Origin: Lachnospiraceae bacterium
GTDB taxonomy: Bacteria; Bacillota; Clostridia; Lachnospirales; Lachnospiraceae
Direction of reading: 5' to 3'
DNA: 64,000 nucleotides
Assembly (NCBI GenBank): GCA_017556805.1
Contig: JAFYMC010000022.1
Span: forward strand, 19,797-83,796
Part shown: positions 1 through 8,420 of the stretch, piece by piece
How positions within the stretch are numbered: the stretch's first letter is position 1
How the letters are laid out: each line of letters begins with the position of its first letter
Translations under genes and position numbers: made by a program
The notes under the pieces: generated by a model
Database searches by the model: none
Seen by the model: the letters and a program-made list of their open reading frames with translations, nothing else
Told to the model about the DNA's origin: nothing

Positions 1-1
1 T

Positions 2-547
2 TTAGGAAAAAGAATACTAGAACTGAGAAAACGTCACTCCATGACTCAGGAAAAGCTTGCAGATGAGATGGGTGTTTCCATCGGTGCGGTATCCAAATGG
101 GAAACCGGTGCTTCCATTCCAGACCTCACCATGCTTTGTTCATTGGCCGATTTTTTCCATGTGTCCACAGACTATTTGCTGGGCCGCAACCTTCCGAACC
201 ATTTTCTGATTTGCGACGACTCTGCTTTTATGGGCGGTATGGTAACCGACATGATACACCATCTCGGTTACTCTGCAAAATCCGTAGAAAACAGCAGTCA
301 GTTGTTTCAGGCACTGGAAGCAGCTCTGCCTTACGGTATCTTTTTGGACGTACACTTTCCGGATGAAAACGGGCTGGATATCCTGAAACGTCTCAAAACA
401 GAATACCCAACCCTTCATGTAGTTATGTTGACCGCGGATACCAGTGAAGAAGTCCATTCTCTCGCCACAGAATACGGTGCGGAATACTTTGTCTACAAAC
501 CGTTTTCCTTTGAACATTTACAGGCAGCCATAAAGGCAATCCTTTAA
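2..547 (+). CDS. XRE-family HTH / response-regulator receiver fusion, 5' partial
   Basis: The reading frame is open to the left edge, and the residues before the first visible Met (LGKRILELRKRHS) are the usual start of an HTH_3 domain, so the true start lies just outside the window. An XRE/Cro-type helix-turn-helix (SIGAVSKWETG) fills about the first 60 visible residues. A CheY-like receiver domain follows, with the acidic pair in ICDDS, the phosphoacceptor Asp in FLDV, the switch Thr in MLTAD and the Lys in YKPF, counted as D103, T131 and K153 from the visible Met. A phosphorylation-controlled DNA-binding role is inferred. The order HTH then REC is the reverse of ordinary response regulators. 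It meets the next gene tail to tail with a 4-nt overlap. No cognate kinase is adjacent. Confidence 0.85.
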   Translation, partial: LGKRILELRKRHSMTQEKLADEMGVSIGAVSKWETGASIPDLTMLCSLADFFHVSTDYLLGRNLPNHFLICDDSAFMGGMVTDMIHHLGYSAKSVENSSQLFQALEAALPYGIFLDVHFPDENGLDILKRLKTEYPTLHVVMLTADTSEEVHSLATEYGAEYFVYKPFSFEHLQAAIKAIL

Positions 548-1296
548 AGCAGATGCGCCTCAATCCACTTCGCCACACCGTCAGCATCGTTGCTGTCTAC
601 CACCTCATCCGCCACGGCCTTAACTTCCGGAATGGCATTGTCTACCGCCACGCCAATTCCGCAAAGCTGCATGGATTCCACATCATCAAAATCATCCCCG
701 AAGTACACCGCTTCTTCCGGAGCAATTCCAAAGGCGTCCAGCATCACCCGGACGCCTTCGCTTTTCTTCGCATCCTTACTCATAATCTGTACCAGATATC
801 CGTTTGCCACGGTACAGTGTAATCCCTCAGTCAGATTGTCTTTGACAAAGTCCGCTGCACCTTCACCGCTGACCAATATCTTATACGCAGTCTCTCCTGT
901 AGGGAGCCTCGGAAACTCTGTATGTAATGTATACTCAAACTCCGGAATATGATCTCTTGCATAAAGGATTTCTCCCGTCTCCACAGAGAATAAAAACTCC
1001 TTGCGCTCACATACCTTAGAAAGTATTTCCTCCGCAAGCCTATCCGGGATTCCGTAGGTCATCACCTGATTCCCCACCATCACTTTTGCCCCGTTCATCA
1101 CTGTCATCGCATCAAAACCGATGACCTCATCGTACTCTTTGACCGTTCGCTCCGGTCTGGCGGTTGCCGCCATCACCTTGATTCCTTTGGCTTTACATTC
1201 TTTTAACACCGCTACGGTGTATTCGGACAAAGACTTGTCCGTACGAAGCAAGGTGCGGTCTAAGTCGGTGATGATTGCTTTCATAATTATCCCCAT
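544..1296 (-). CDS. Cof-type HAD-superfamily phosphatase
   Basis: The 250-residue protein is a C2-capped haloacid-dehalogenase phosphatase. Motif I is TDLDRTLL near residue 10 (nucleophile and acid/base Asp), the cap lies in the middle, and the C-terminal motif IV is VYFGDDFDDVESM followed by the GVAVDNA segment typical of the Cof/YbiV group. Such enzymes dephosphorylate sugar phosphates or related metabolites in the cytoplasm; the substrate cannot be read from sequence. The GTG-like internal options were passed over because an AGGAGG box sits 10 nt before the chosen ATG. It lies 14 nt after the APH-like gene on the same strand, so the two are probably cotranscribed. Confidence 0.88.
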   Translation of the reverse strand: MGIIMKAIITDLDRTLLRTDKSLSEYTVAVLKECKAKGIKVMAATARPERTVKEYDEVIGFDAMTVMNGAKVMVGNQVMTYGIPDRLAEEILSKVCERKEFLFSVETGEILYARDHIPEFEYTLHTEFPRLPTGETAYKILVSGEGAADFVKDNLTEGLHCTVANGYLVQIMSKDAKKSEGVRVMLDAFGIAPEEAVYFGDDFDDVESMQLCGIGVAVDNAIPEVKAVADEVVDSNDADGVAKWIEAHLL

Positions 1297-1310
1297 CGTT
1301 TGGATTCCTC

Positions 1311-2390
1311 CTATTTTAACATCGCACTACGAAAATCAATATCCGTTCTCGTCAATTCGTCCTCCAACGCATCAAATAACTGATTCATCATATTGTCATT
1401 TTCCGCATACTTTTCTATTGCACGATGAGGACCATAATCAAGCGTTCCTATATATCGGCTCAGCAACGTTGCCGCCTCTACTTCTGCTTCTGTAAAGTCA
1501 TAATACTTTCGAAATACTTTAAAAGCTTCCAGAAGTCCCAAATGCCACGCATCTCTTGTTTCCTTACCATACTCCGGCAGAATATCCTCACCTTCCTCCG
1601 GTTTTTGTCTTCCTCGTCCGCCATACGCCTCAAACAGCAAATTTAACACGGTATCCTTACCTGACAAATTATAATCTAAGACGCCCCGAAAATGCCCTTC
1701 TTCATCCAATAACAAATTGTCATCCCATGTATCCGCCTGAAATACAGAGGTCGGAAGCGCAAAATACACCTGCTCCAGTTTTTCCTTATTCTCCTGAAAC
1801 AACTCCAACACCCGCTCCATACGCGGGATAAACCTAGGTGCTTTCTCCTTTATAAGGTATATAAAGGTTTCCACACATTCTGTGATTTCATCCGTCTTTT
1901 CTCCCGGCACCGGAATCAAACGCACGTACATAGAATCTCCCCAGGTATTGGTAAAGTGCTTCTGTCCTACCTTTGCCACAAACTCCCACAACTCTTCTTC
2001 ATACACAAAGCGCTTCCCATCCGGAGTTTTCGGTTTATTCTCCACATTCTTCGGCAAGGAATATTTCGCAAACTCTTCCTCCCATACCACAAAGGACTTC
2101 CCTTGTACTTCCAGCATCTCTGCATAGTTTCCGTTCCGACTCTTCATAAGCATCGGGCAATAATAACCCATTTCCCTAAAATTGTTTATCATCTCTACCC
2201 AACCGGTAACCCTCTCCGGTGTAGTAAATCCATTGGCAGCCGCCTTTATGACATACTTCCCTTCCGGGTACTCCACGTAAATAATCGTACGAGAATCTTC
2301 CTCCTCCGTCCATGTGTCCTCCCACTTACAGGAAATCGGTTCTTCTGTATGAAAAAAGGCAATTATCTTATTTATCTCTTGTTGTTCCAT
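1311..2390 (-). CDS. APH/choline-kinase-like phosphotransferase family protein
   Basis: The 359-residue protein has the outline of an aminoglycoside-phosphotransferase-like small-molecule kinase. The N-lobe has a beta-strand segment with a likely ATP Lys (YVIKAAANG). The catalytic loop is FQADTWDDNLLLDEEGHF, where the family's H-G-D-x-x-x-x-N reads Q-A-D-T-W-D-D-N, and the metal-binding Asp follows in GVLDYNLSG. The His-to-Gln change in the loop is seen in distant members and does not by itself abolish activity. The substrate is unknown. It heads a probable two-gene unit with the HAD phosphatase, so opposing phosphorylation and dephosphorylation of a metabolite is possible but is inference. 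Confidence 0.72.
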   Translation of the reverse strand: MEQQEINKIIAFFHTEEPISCKWEDTWTEEEDSRTIIYVEYPEGKYVIKAAANGFTTPERVTGWVEMINNFREMGYYCPMLMKSRNGNYAEMLEVQGKSFVVWEEEFAKYSLPKNVENKPKTPDGKRFVYEEELWEFVAKVGQKHFTNTWGDSMYVRLIPVPGEKTDEITECVETFIYLIKEKAPRFIPRMERVLELFQENKEKLEQVYFALPTSVFQADTWDDNLLLDEEGHFRGVLDYNLSGKDTVLNLLFEAYGGRGRQKPEEGEDILPEYGKETRDAWHLGLLEAFKVFRKYYDFTEAEVEAATLLSRYIGTLDYGPHRAIEKYAENDNMMNQLFDALEDELTRTDIDFRSAMLK

Positions 2391-2508
2391 TCTTCTTCAT
2401 CCCCCTATTGTATCACTGTTCCAAAGCCGACTTATCCCAGGTTCTTCTTCGAAAATTGTAGCATACCGTCTCCCGGAAGTCAAACCGCGCAAATTCCTTT
2501 GGCTACAT

Positions 2509-3300
2509 TCACACCTTTTCCGCCGCAAAGCACCTGTTAAATCTTCTCCCCAATCTTCTCTTCCCGGCTCGCGCCTCCATATACTCCACAATCATCTCCA
2601 CCGCCAAATCCACACACTTCCAATAAATCTTCTTTAACTCCCGGCAACTTTCCACGCACCGCACGCTGGGACGCTTCTTTATAACCAGTCCGTACAGCAA
2701 CCGGTAAGTCCCTGTGGTCGCAAATAAAAGCTGTAAGGTTGCCCGCTTTAGTGCCCCTCTTGCGGAAAGAAAGTGGTGACACCGGAGCATATCTCTGAGT
2801 GTCCCCTTAATCTGCCGTACCGATAACCAAGGGAAGAACCGATGAATTACCTCCGCATTTTTTGTCGTCGGTACCACATGGCCCGCAAGCGGATACTCAA
2901 AAGGGTTCAGACCGTCCGTCACCATCAGACTCCGGTCCAGCTCCGCTTCGATTTCCAGATGCCGGACTCCGTACTTTTTCTCATATTCTGCAATATAATC
3001 ATGACACTGCCCATCCAACGCAAAATGACAGATAAAACCCAGCATATAAGAAAGTGCCCTCTCATCCGTAGTCAAAGAAAGACTTCTCCGAAAGAACCCA
3101 TAGGCATTTCGTTTATGCATCCGAAACCCGGTGAGACTCACCGGATTCGCCACCGCCCCGTGGTAATAAAACAAAATATCCGGCCCGTAGAGCCCGATAT
3201 CAAACAAATCTTCATGTAAACCCACAAGCTTTCGCAAGCCCTTCGGCAGACGCTGCTTCACATCCTGCCCGAACCGAAAATGCGTATAAGTCGCCGGCAT
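2509..3300 (-). CDS. Zinc-dependent phospholipase C-like family protein
   Basis: The 263-residue protein begins MPATYTHFRFGQDV, the hallmark of the Zn_dep_PLPC family (pfam00882), where the His after PATYTH and later His/Asp residues bind metal. A second cluster, GFICHFALDGQCHDYI, supplies H-D-H ligands. No signal peptide is visible, so the protein is probably cytoplasmic, and many clostridial members have no proven lipase activity. The start at 3300 was chosen over the longer frame because GGAGG lies 7 nt upstream and the family-typical N-terminus starts there. It is divergent from the BlaI-type regulator gene. Confidence 0.75.
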   Translation of the reverse strand: MPATYTHFRFGQDVKQRLPKGLRKLVGLHEDLFDIGLYGPDILFYYHGAVANPVSLTGFRMHKRNAYGFFRRSLSLTTDERALSYMLGFICHFALDGQCHDYIAEYEKKYGVRHLEIEAELDRSLMVTDGLNPFEYPLAGHVVPTTKNAEVIHRFFPWLSVRQIKGTLRDMLRCHHFLSARGALKRATLQLLFATTGTYRLLYGLVIKKRPSVRCVESCRELKKIYWKCVDLAVEMIVEYMEARAGKRRLGRRFNRCFAAEKV

Positions 3301-3436
3301 ACCAAATCCTCCGTTTCTGCTTTCTCCGCAATCACCTGCGTTTAGTATGTCCACCATTTTCAAATAAACTCATTCTCCTTATGGCAAAATAAAACACCCT
3401 ATTTCCTACGAATCATGTTCTTTTTTCAAACTCCCC

Positions 3437-3465
3437 TTGACAAATCATTCTACATAGCGTAGAAT
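3437..3465 (+). promoter_or_regulatory. Promoter of the blaI-blaR1-like pair
   Basis: A consensus -35 TTGACA (3437-3442) is followed 17 bp later by the -10 box TAGAAT (3460-3465). The first operator dyad covers the spacer and the -10 box, and the second covers the expected start point near 3472. The AAAGGAGG ribosome site at 3501-3508 precedes the ATG at 3516. Confidence 0.85.
3447..3465. promoter_or_regulatory. Operator dyad 1 for the BlaI-type repressor
   Basis: Perfect inverted repeat ATTCTAC-5-GTAGAAT. BlaI/MecI repressors bind dyads with TACA/TGTA cores, and the inner TAC...GTA fits. It overlaps the -10 box, so binding would block RNA polymerase. Confidence 0.8.
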
Positions 3466-3472
3466 ATAAATA

Positions 3473-3491
3473 ATTCTACAAGACGTAGAAT
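3473..3491. promoter_or_regulatory. Operator dyad 2 for the BlaI-type repressor
   Basis: A second perfect ATTCTAC-5-GTAGAAT dyad, with its centre 26 bp from the first. Both arms are identical to dyad 1 and only the 5-bp spacer differs, so two repressor dimers probably bind side by side. Confidence 0.8.
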
Positions 3492-3515
3492 CACATTCGG
3501 AAAGGAGGTATTACC

Positions 3516-3881
3516 ATGGCAGATTTACAAATGGGCCCTATTGAATCCCGTTTTGCGGATATTATCTGGGAGAATGAACCGATTACCACATCAGAGCTTG
3601 TAAGCCGTAGCGAGAAGGCTTTTTCCTGGAAAAAGACCACCACCTATACGGTACTGAAGCGTCTTTGCGAGAAAGGAATTTTCCAGACCGTGAAGGGTAC
3701 CGTGACTTCACTGATGTCCCGCCGGGAGTTCTACTCCGTACAAAGTGAAAACTTCGTAAATGACACCTTTGACGGTTCTCTTCCGGCCTTTTTCGCGGCT
3801 TTTACGGCACGAAAGGCTCTGACACCGGAGGAAATTGCGGAGCTGAAGCAGATGATTGATTCTTATGGGGAGGGAAAATAA
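3516..3881 (+). CDS. BlaI/MecI/CopY-family transcriptional repressor
   Basis: The 121-residue protein has the BlaI/MecI winged helix (about residues 1-80; GPIESRFADIIWENEPITTS, then KKTTTYTVLKRLCEKG as recognition helix) and a C-terminal dimerisation helix that is cleaved in BlaI/MecI. In this family a membrane metalloprotease encoded next door inactivates the repressor when the cell envelope is stressed. Its TAA stop overlaps the ATG of the BlaR1-like gene by one base (TAATG), so the two are translationally coupled. Two identical dyads over the promoter support autoregulation. No beta-lactamase gene is linked, so the regulon may be only this pair. Confidence 0.92.
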   Translation: MADLQMGPIESRFADIIWENEPITTSELVSRSEKAFSWKKTTTYTVLKRLCEKGIFQTVKGTVTSLMSRREFYSVQSENFVNDTFDGSLPAFFAAFTARKALTPEEIAELKQMIDSYGEGK

Positions 3882-6637
3882 TGGAACGTATATTTTTTTA
3901 TATTCTAACTATGAGCCTGACCGCAAGCCTTCTTACGATTGCGGTTCTGGCATTACGTCTTCTGCTGAAACGAACACCGAAAGCACTGTTTTGCATCTTA
4001 TGGGGTTTTGTGGCTATCCGGTTGATTTTCCCTTTTTCGCCGGAAAGTCCTTTCAGTCTGATTCCCGCAAGTCTGACCGCTACAAATCCATCTCTTTCGG
4101 AACGGATTTCGTTCACAGATGAGCAAAACGTAACAGAAAACAAAACTTATGAAACACCTCAAACCGGAGAGAATGCTTCCGACGCGATTCCGTTTTTCCC
4201 TTTAGAGACGGACTTATCTACCACCGGCACCGCTTCCTCCGAGGAGGCACTTACACTACCGGAGGGGAGCATTGTCGCACCGCTTACTGCTACAGATACC
4301 GCTTTTACCGAATCTGATACCGTTTTTTTGCGTGGTGTGTCCCTTTTTGCAAATGTTCTCTGGCCGGTAGGTATTTTGGTGATGTTGACCTACGCCGGCA
4401 TCAGTTACATCCGCATCCGCAGAAAGACAACTGAAACCATGCCGCTCTCAGACAATGTCTTTCTTTGTGACCACACGTGCACTCCGTTTATTCTGGGAAT
4501 TTTCAAACCGCGTATCATTTTGCCGTCCTCTATCCGATCGGAAGAGGCGGATCATGTGATTGCCCACGAAAAGGCCCACCTAAAGCGTTTGGACCATATA
4601 TGGAAGCCTTTGGGATTTGTACTGCTTTCCTTCTACTGGTTTAATCCGGTCTTATGGATTGCTTATATCTATTTGTGCAAGGATATCGAACTGGCCTGTG
4701 ATGAGCGGGTGATTCAAAAGATGGATACGAATGAAATCAAGTCCTATTCTTCTACCTTGCTTCACTACAGCATTTCCCGGAAGACTGTTTCCTTTTGTCC
4801 GCTTGCTTTCGGAGAAGTTCATGTAAAGAAAAGAATCAAAAACGTCCTTCATTACAAACGTCCGGCCTTTTGGGTGATGCTCCTTGCGGTGGTTTCCTGT
4901 ATTGCGGTAGCAGTCTGCTTTTTGACCAATCCGATGCATAAAAAGCCGGCAGAGACCGCAAAAGATCCGGGAGAGCTGCTCTTTCTCTCCTTTACCCTGA
5001 AGGATACGGGTTCCGATCTTATCGGCTATGAAATTACTTCGGATCCGTATCTCTGTTTTACCAAGGACAATTTGGCTGCTCCTACGATTCCGGTGCAGTG
5101 GATCAATCACAACTACGTTGAGGATTTAACCTATGAAGAAAGCTTCGACGTACTACGTTACGAAAACGGCGCTTGGATCAGTTGTGCTACCAAGGACTTT
5201 GTATTCCCGGAAATATCCCGTTTACTTCTGCGGAAAACCACACAAAATGTCACCTATTCCCTGACCGGATTCGACCTATCCAAAGACGGTCTCTATCGAT
5301 TCCGTGTAGAACCGAAAGAAGGGCAATACTTATGGTTTGATTTTGAAACAGTCACCGCTTATGAGAACGCTACGGTATCTCTCTCGGATGCCTCTCTTCT
5401 TTCTATCGCAGAGGCTGTTACCAAGGACAGAAGCAGCGCTACCGGTATTCGCGCCGAATATCCTGAATTATACGATATTCTGTTAGCCAACGGAGAGCGG
5501 ACCGTTACCTGTTTTGTAGATGAACTCCTTGCCGCAAAGAAATACGGTATAAAAGAATTCTTTATGGCACAGATATGTTCCGAAATTACCGGCATTGGGC
5601 TGGAACAGGGAGACTATAATCCGGAAACCTGGTGGGGCACTGCAGACCAGTGGCTTCGCATTTACGAAAAACATCTGGCTGCGGAAAAATATAACGAGCT
5701 GGCCACAGGCGAAGGGAACCGACCGGCCGACACAGTGGCAGAATGGAAAAGCACTTCCCTGTTATCCGATTCCTACCATCCGAAGACACCAATGCCTCGT
5801 CCTCTTGTCTGGGTAAACTATTTCTACAACAGGGAAAAGAGCCCGGACGGCTCCCTTATCATGGAGTTTCCGGAATTTCCGGGCGTTACCATCTATGCGG
5901 ATTCCCGGGAAATCCGTGCGGATTTTCCCGGAGGAACACAAACATTGATTACAGCAAGCACCATATGGACAACCTATCTGGCGGATTTAAACAAAGACAG
6001 TTACCCGGAACTATGTGCTACCGTCAGCGCCGAAACAGCACCGGCAAACTTAGGTATTTTTGTTTACGATATTAAAAACAAAAAGTCCTACGAGCTTCGG
6101 GATTTCGACCGCTACAGCTATACTTTGTTCGGCGATTACGATTCAATGTTTGTACGTAAAATCGACCGGACCGGAGAAGAACAGGACTTTATGGGCAAAT
6201 TGGTTTTGAACACCGACAATAGCGACTCTGCCGCCTTGTCCTTACTCGCAGTAGATGAAGCACTCTATAAGAGTGCTTGGGTGTTATCCTACACCCAAAT
6301 TGACCTGACAAGCTACAGCAAGCTGTACGCAGACTTAGCCCTGGGAGATAGCCGCTGGGGCGGATACGATTTCAAACCGATCTGTTATATCCTCACACAG
6401 GAGGATTGGAATGCGTTTATCGCTGCATACCCGGATATAAAGGTATGGAAGAACCATCAGATTCTTACCCTTAAAGAAGCCTTTGATGCCGATATGGCAA
6501 CCACCATGGAGCACTATCAGGCCATGGACTATTCCATAACCTTCTTCCTATCGCCTTATGGCTTAACCCTGGGAGCCACAAACTATCCTCTTCCACAAGG
6601 CTTCTCTCAGACTTATAATCTGCACTCGGATGTCTGA
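3881..6637 (+). CDS. BlaR1/MecR1-like M56 membrane metalloprotease with large non-PBP C-terminal domain
   Basis: The 918-residue protein starts with hydrophobic helices (about 5-30 and 36-52), a loop rich in Ser/Thr, then another helix near 155-175. The cytoplasmic M56 zinc site is HEKAH (H229, E230, H233) with the downstream Glu at about 270 in IELACDERV. A further helix (about 328-348) leads to an exported C-terminal region of some 570 residues. In BlaR1/MecR1 that region is a penicillin-binding sensor with an SxxK motif; I see no such motif here. One stretch reads LADLNKDSYPELCA, resembling the calcium-binding DxNxDGxxE repeats of FG-GAP proteins. The ligand is therefore unlikely to be a beta-lactam. 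It is coupled to the upstream repressor gene. Confidence 0.85.
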   Translation: MERIFFYILTMSLTASLLTIAVLALRLLLKRTPKALFCILWGFVAIRLIFPFSPESPFSLIPASLTATNPSLSERISFTDEQNVTENKTYETPQTGENASDAIPFFPLETDLSTTGTASSEEALTLPEGSIVAPLTATDTAFTESDTVFLRGVSLFANVLWPVGILVMLTYAGISYIRIRRKTTETMPLSDNVFLCDHTCTPFILGIFKPRIILPSSIRSEEADHVIAHEKAHLKRLDHIWKPLGFVLLSFYWFNPVLWIAYIYLCKDIELACDERVIQKMDTNEIKSYSSTLLHYSISRKTVSFCPLAFGEVHVKKRIKNVLHYKRPAFWVMLLAVVSCIAVAVCFLTNPMHKKPAETAKDPGELLFLSFTLKDTGSDLIGYEITSDPYLCFTKDNLAAPTIPVQWINHNYVEDLTYEESFDVLRYENGAWISCATKDFVFPEISRLLLRKTTQNVTYSLTGFDLSKDGLYRFRVEPKEGQYLWFDFETVTAYENATVSLSDASLLSIAEAVTKDRSSATGIRAEYPELYDILLANGERTVTCFVDELLAAKKYGIKEFFMAQICSEITGIGLEQGDYNPETWWGTADQWLRIYEKHLAAEKYNELATGEGNRPADTVAEWKSTSLLSDSYHPKTPMPRPLVWVNYFYNREKSPDGSLIMEFPEFPGVTIYADSREIRADFPGGTQTLITASTIWTTYLADLNKDSYPELCATVSAETAPANLGIFVYDIKNKKSYELRDFDRYSYTLFGDYDSMFVRKIDRTGEEQDFMGKLVLNTDNSDSAALSLLAVDEALYKSAWVLSYTQIDLTSYSKLYADLALGDSRWGGYDFKPICYILTQEDWNAFIAAYPDIKVWKNHQILTLKEAFDADMATTMEHYQAMDYSITFFLSPYGLTLGATNYPLPQGFSQTYNLHSDV

Positions 6638-6655
6638 CTAATAATTGTCTCCTCT

Positions 6656-6707
6656 AAATCCGAGGAAATGCTATCGCACCTCCATACGAAAGCATTTTCT
6701 CGGATTT
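6656..6707 (+). terminator. Rho-independent terminator after the BlaR1-like gene
   Basis: A 17-bp stem (AAATCCGAGGAAATGCT with its complement at 6691-6707, one G-T wobble) follows the stop codon by 18 nt and is trailed by CTTATTGATTTT. Confidence 0.75.
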
Positions 6708-6711
6708 CTTA

Positions 6712-6853
6712 TTGATTTTGAACCCTTCGGGCACGTAGCCGTCACTACAGTCTGTACCCGATTTTTTAGAGTACTATAATCAAGAAGAACCCACAAAAGA
6801 AAATCGGGCACAGACTTTTTTTACAAGTCCGTGCCCGAAGGATTCAAAATCGA
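6712..6853. repeat. Pair of inverted terminator-like repeats between convergent genes
   Basis: Two copies of a roughly 55-bp sequence face each other. One reads on the plus strand from 6712 and the other on the minus strand from 6853; both run GATTTTGAA-C/T-CCTTCGGGCACG, a variable middle, then AGTCTGT-A/G-CCCGATTTT. Each copy can form its own GGGCAC hairpin followed by a T-rich run, the minus-strand copy being the better one (stem GGGCACGGACTT), so it serves as the purF-like terminator. Together the copies could pair as one long hairpin. Confidence 0.75.
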
Positions 6854-6859
6854 TTAGCC

Positions 6860-8260
6860 CTATTCTCTTCCGCTCCAGCAATACGTACACAGCTTGCTCG
6901 GATCGATTCCCACGGACTCAATCATGTCATCCAGACGATGGAACCGCAAGGAAGTAAAGTTAAGCTTCTTTCTGATGTTCTCTACCATGTCATTGTACTT
7001 TACGGATTCCGGATCGATATACTGCTCCAAATCCACATCTGCTCTTCCCTCACGCTCCGCAATGATACGTCTCGTAATGAGGTCCATTTCGGAATTGGAA
7101 CGGGAGAAATTCAGGTACTTACAACCGAACATTAACGGCGGACATGCGGTACGAATGTGTACTTCCTTTGCTCCGCTCTGGTATAAAAATTCGGTAGTCT
7201 CGCTAAGCTGCGTACCGCGCACAATAGAGTCATCAATCAAGAGCAGGCTCTTATCCTGAATCAAATCATGCACCGGAAGCATCTTCATCTTTGCAATCAT
7301 GTTACGCTGACTCTGAATGGTCGGCATAAAGGAACGCGGCCAAGTCGGCGTATACTTAATAAACGGTCTGGAAAACGGAACACCGGATGCATTTGCATAA
7401 CCGATGGCATGCGGCGTACCGGAGTCCGGAATACCTGCCACACTGTCCGGCTTTACATCGTCACGTTTTGCAAGCTTTGCACCGCACTCGTAACGCATCT
7501 TCTCTACACTGACACCTTCATAAGAAGAGGACGGATAGCCGTAATATACCCAAAGGAAAGTACAGATACGCATCTCACTGCCCGGCTTTGCAAGGGTAAT
7601 CACGGCCTCCGGGGTCATCACAACGATTTCTCCCGGACCCAGTTCCTTATAATCCTGATATCCCAAATTCAAATAGGCAAAGCACTCAAAGGAAGCACAA
7701 AATGCGCCGTCCTTCTTACCGATGGCCACCGGGGTTCTGCCGTACTTATCACGAGCTGCATAGATTCCCTTCGGCGTCATTACTAAAATCGTCATGGAAC
7801 CCTGAATCATATCCTGGGCATACTGAATACCGTCCACCAGATTTTCCTGCTGATTAATCAGCGCCGCCACAAGCTCCGTAGCATTGATATCGCCACCGCT
7901 CATCTCAAGGAAATGAGAACCGCCGTTGGCAAAAATCTTCTTCACCAATTCTTCGATATTATTAATCTTACCTACGGTAATAATGGAATAGGTACCGTGA
8001 TGGGAACGCACCAAAAGCGGTTGCGGCTCAAAATCGGAAATACACCCGATACCGATATTTCCCTTCATCTCGTGAACATCTTTTTCAAACTTGGTACGAA
8101 ACGGAGAATTCTCGATGTTATGAATGGAACGGTTAAACTCACCGTCACCGTATACTGCCATACCACCGCGTCTGGTACCTAAGTGAGAATGATAGTCTGT
8201 TCCGAAAAATAAATCAAATACACAATCCTCTTTTGAGGCTACCGCAAAAAATCCGCCCAT
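6860..8260 (-). CDS. Amidophosphoribosyltransferase (PurF) homologue lacking the N-terminal cysteine
   Basis: The 466-residue protein has the PurF layout: N-terminal glutamine-amidotransferase fold and C-terminal type I phosphoribosyltransferase domain with the PRPP loop LLIDDSIVRGTQ. PurF makes phosphoribosylamine from PRPP and glutamine in purine synthesis, using a Cys exposed as residue 1. Here the N-terminus is MGGFFAVASK, with Gly in the Cys position, so glutamine hydrolysis should fail. Cys residues in MRICTF, FGCKYL and the C-terminal LCTYC match the positions of the Fe-S ligands of Bacillus-type PurF. The start at 8260 is set by GGAGG 8 nt upstream; the TTG two codons earlier is too close. 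It may use ammonia, act as a regulator, or have another substrate. Confidence 0.82.
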   Translation of the reverse strand: MGGFFAVASKEDCVFDLFFGTDYHSHLGTRRGGMAVYGDGEFNRSIHNIENSPFRTKFEKDVHEMKGNIGIGCISDFEPQPLLVRSHHGTYSIITVGKINNIEELVKKIFANGGSHFLEMSGGDINATELVAALINQQENLVDGIQYAQDMIQGSMTILVMTPKGIYAARDKYGRTPVAIGKKDGAFCASFECFAYLNLGYQDYKELGPGEIVVMTPEAVITLAKPGSEMRICTFLWVYYGYPSSSYEGVSVEKMRYECGAKLAKRDDVKPDSVAGIPDSGTPHAIGYANASGVPFSRPFIKYTPTWPRSFMPTIQSQRNMIAKMKMLPVHDLIQDKSLLLIDDSIVRGTQLSETTEFLYQSGAKEVHIRTACPPLMFGCKYLNFSRSNSEMDLITRRIIAEREGRADVDLEQYIDPESVKYNDMVENIRKKLNFTSLRFHRLDDMIESVGIDPSKLCTYCWSGRE

Positions 8261-8376
8261 TTGCAAATCCTCCGTTTTCTATTCCGTCGTATTCTGCATT
8301 CTGCAACTCCCGAACCCGATTCTATAGAACCACGTCCTATATTGTAATATACTTTTCCCCGGAATGCAATACGCAA

Positions 8377-8408
8377 AATTGACGGATTTACAAAGAAATC
8401 CGCCAATT
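8377..8408 (-). terminator. Terminator after the P1B-ATPase operon
   Basis: A 13-bp stem (AATTGGCGGATTT on the minus strand, one mismatch) with a 6-nt loop ends in a TTTTG run, 12 nt after the ATPase stop codon. Confidence 0.75.
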
Positions 8409-8420
8409 ATATTGGTTACT

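Noticed and set aside
3516-6637. Beta-lactam resistance island
   Set aside because: There is no beta-lactamase or PBP gene, and the sensor lacks the PBP domain.
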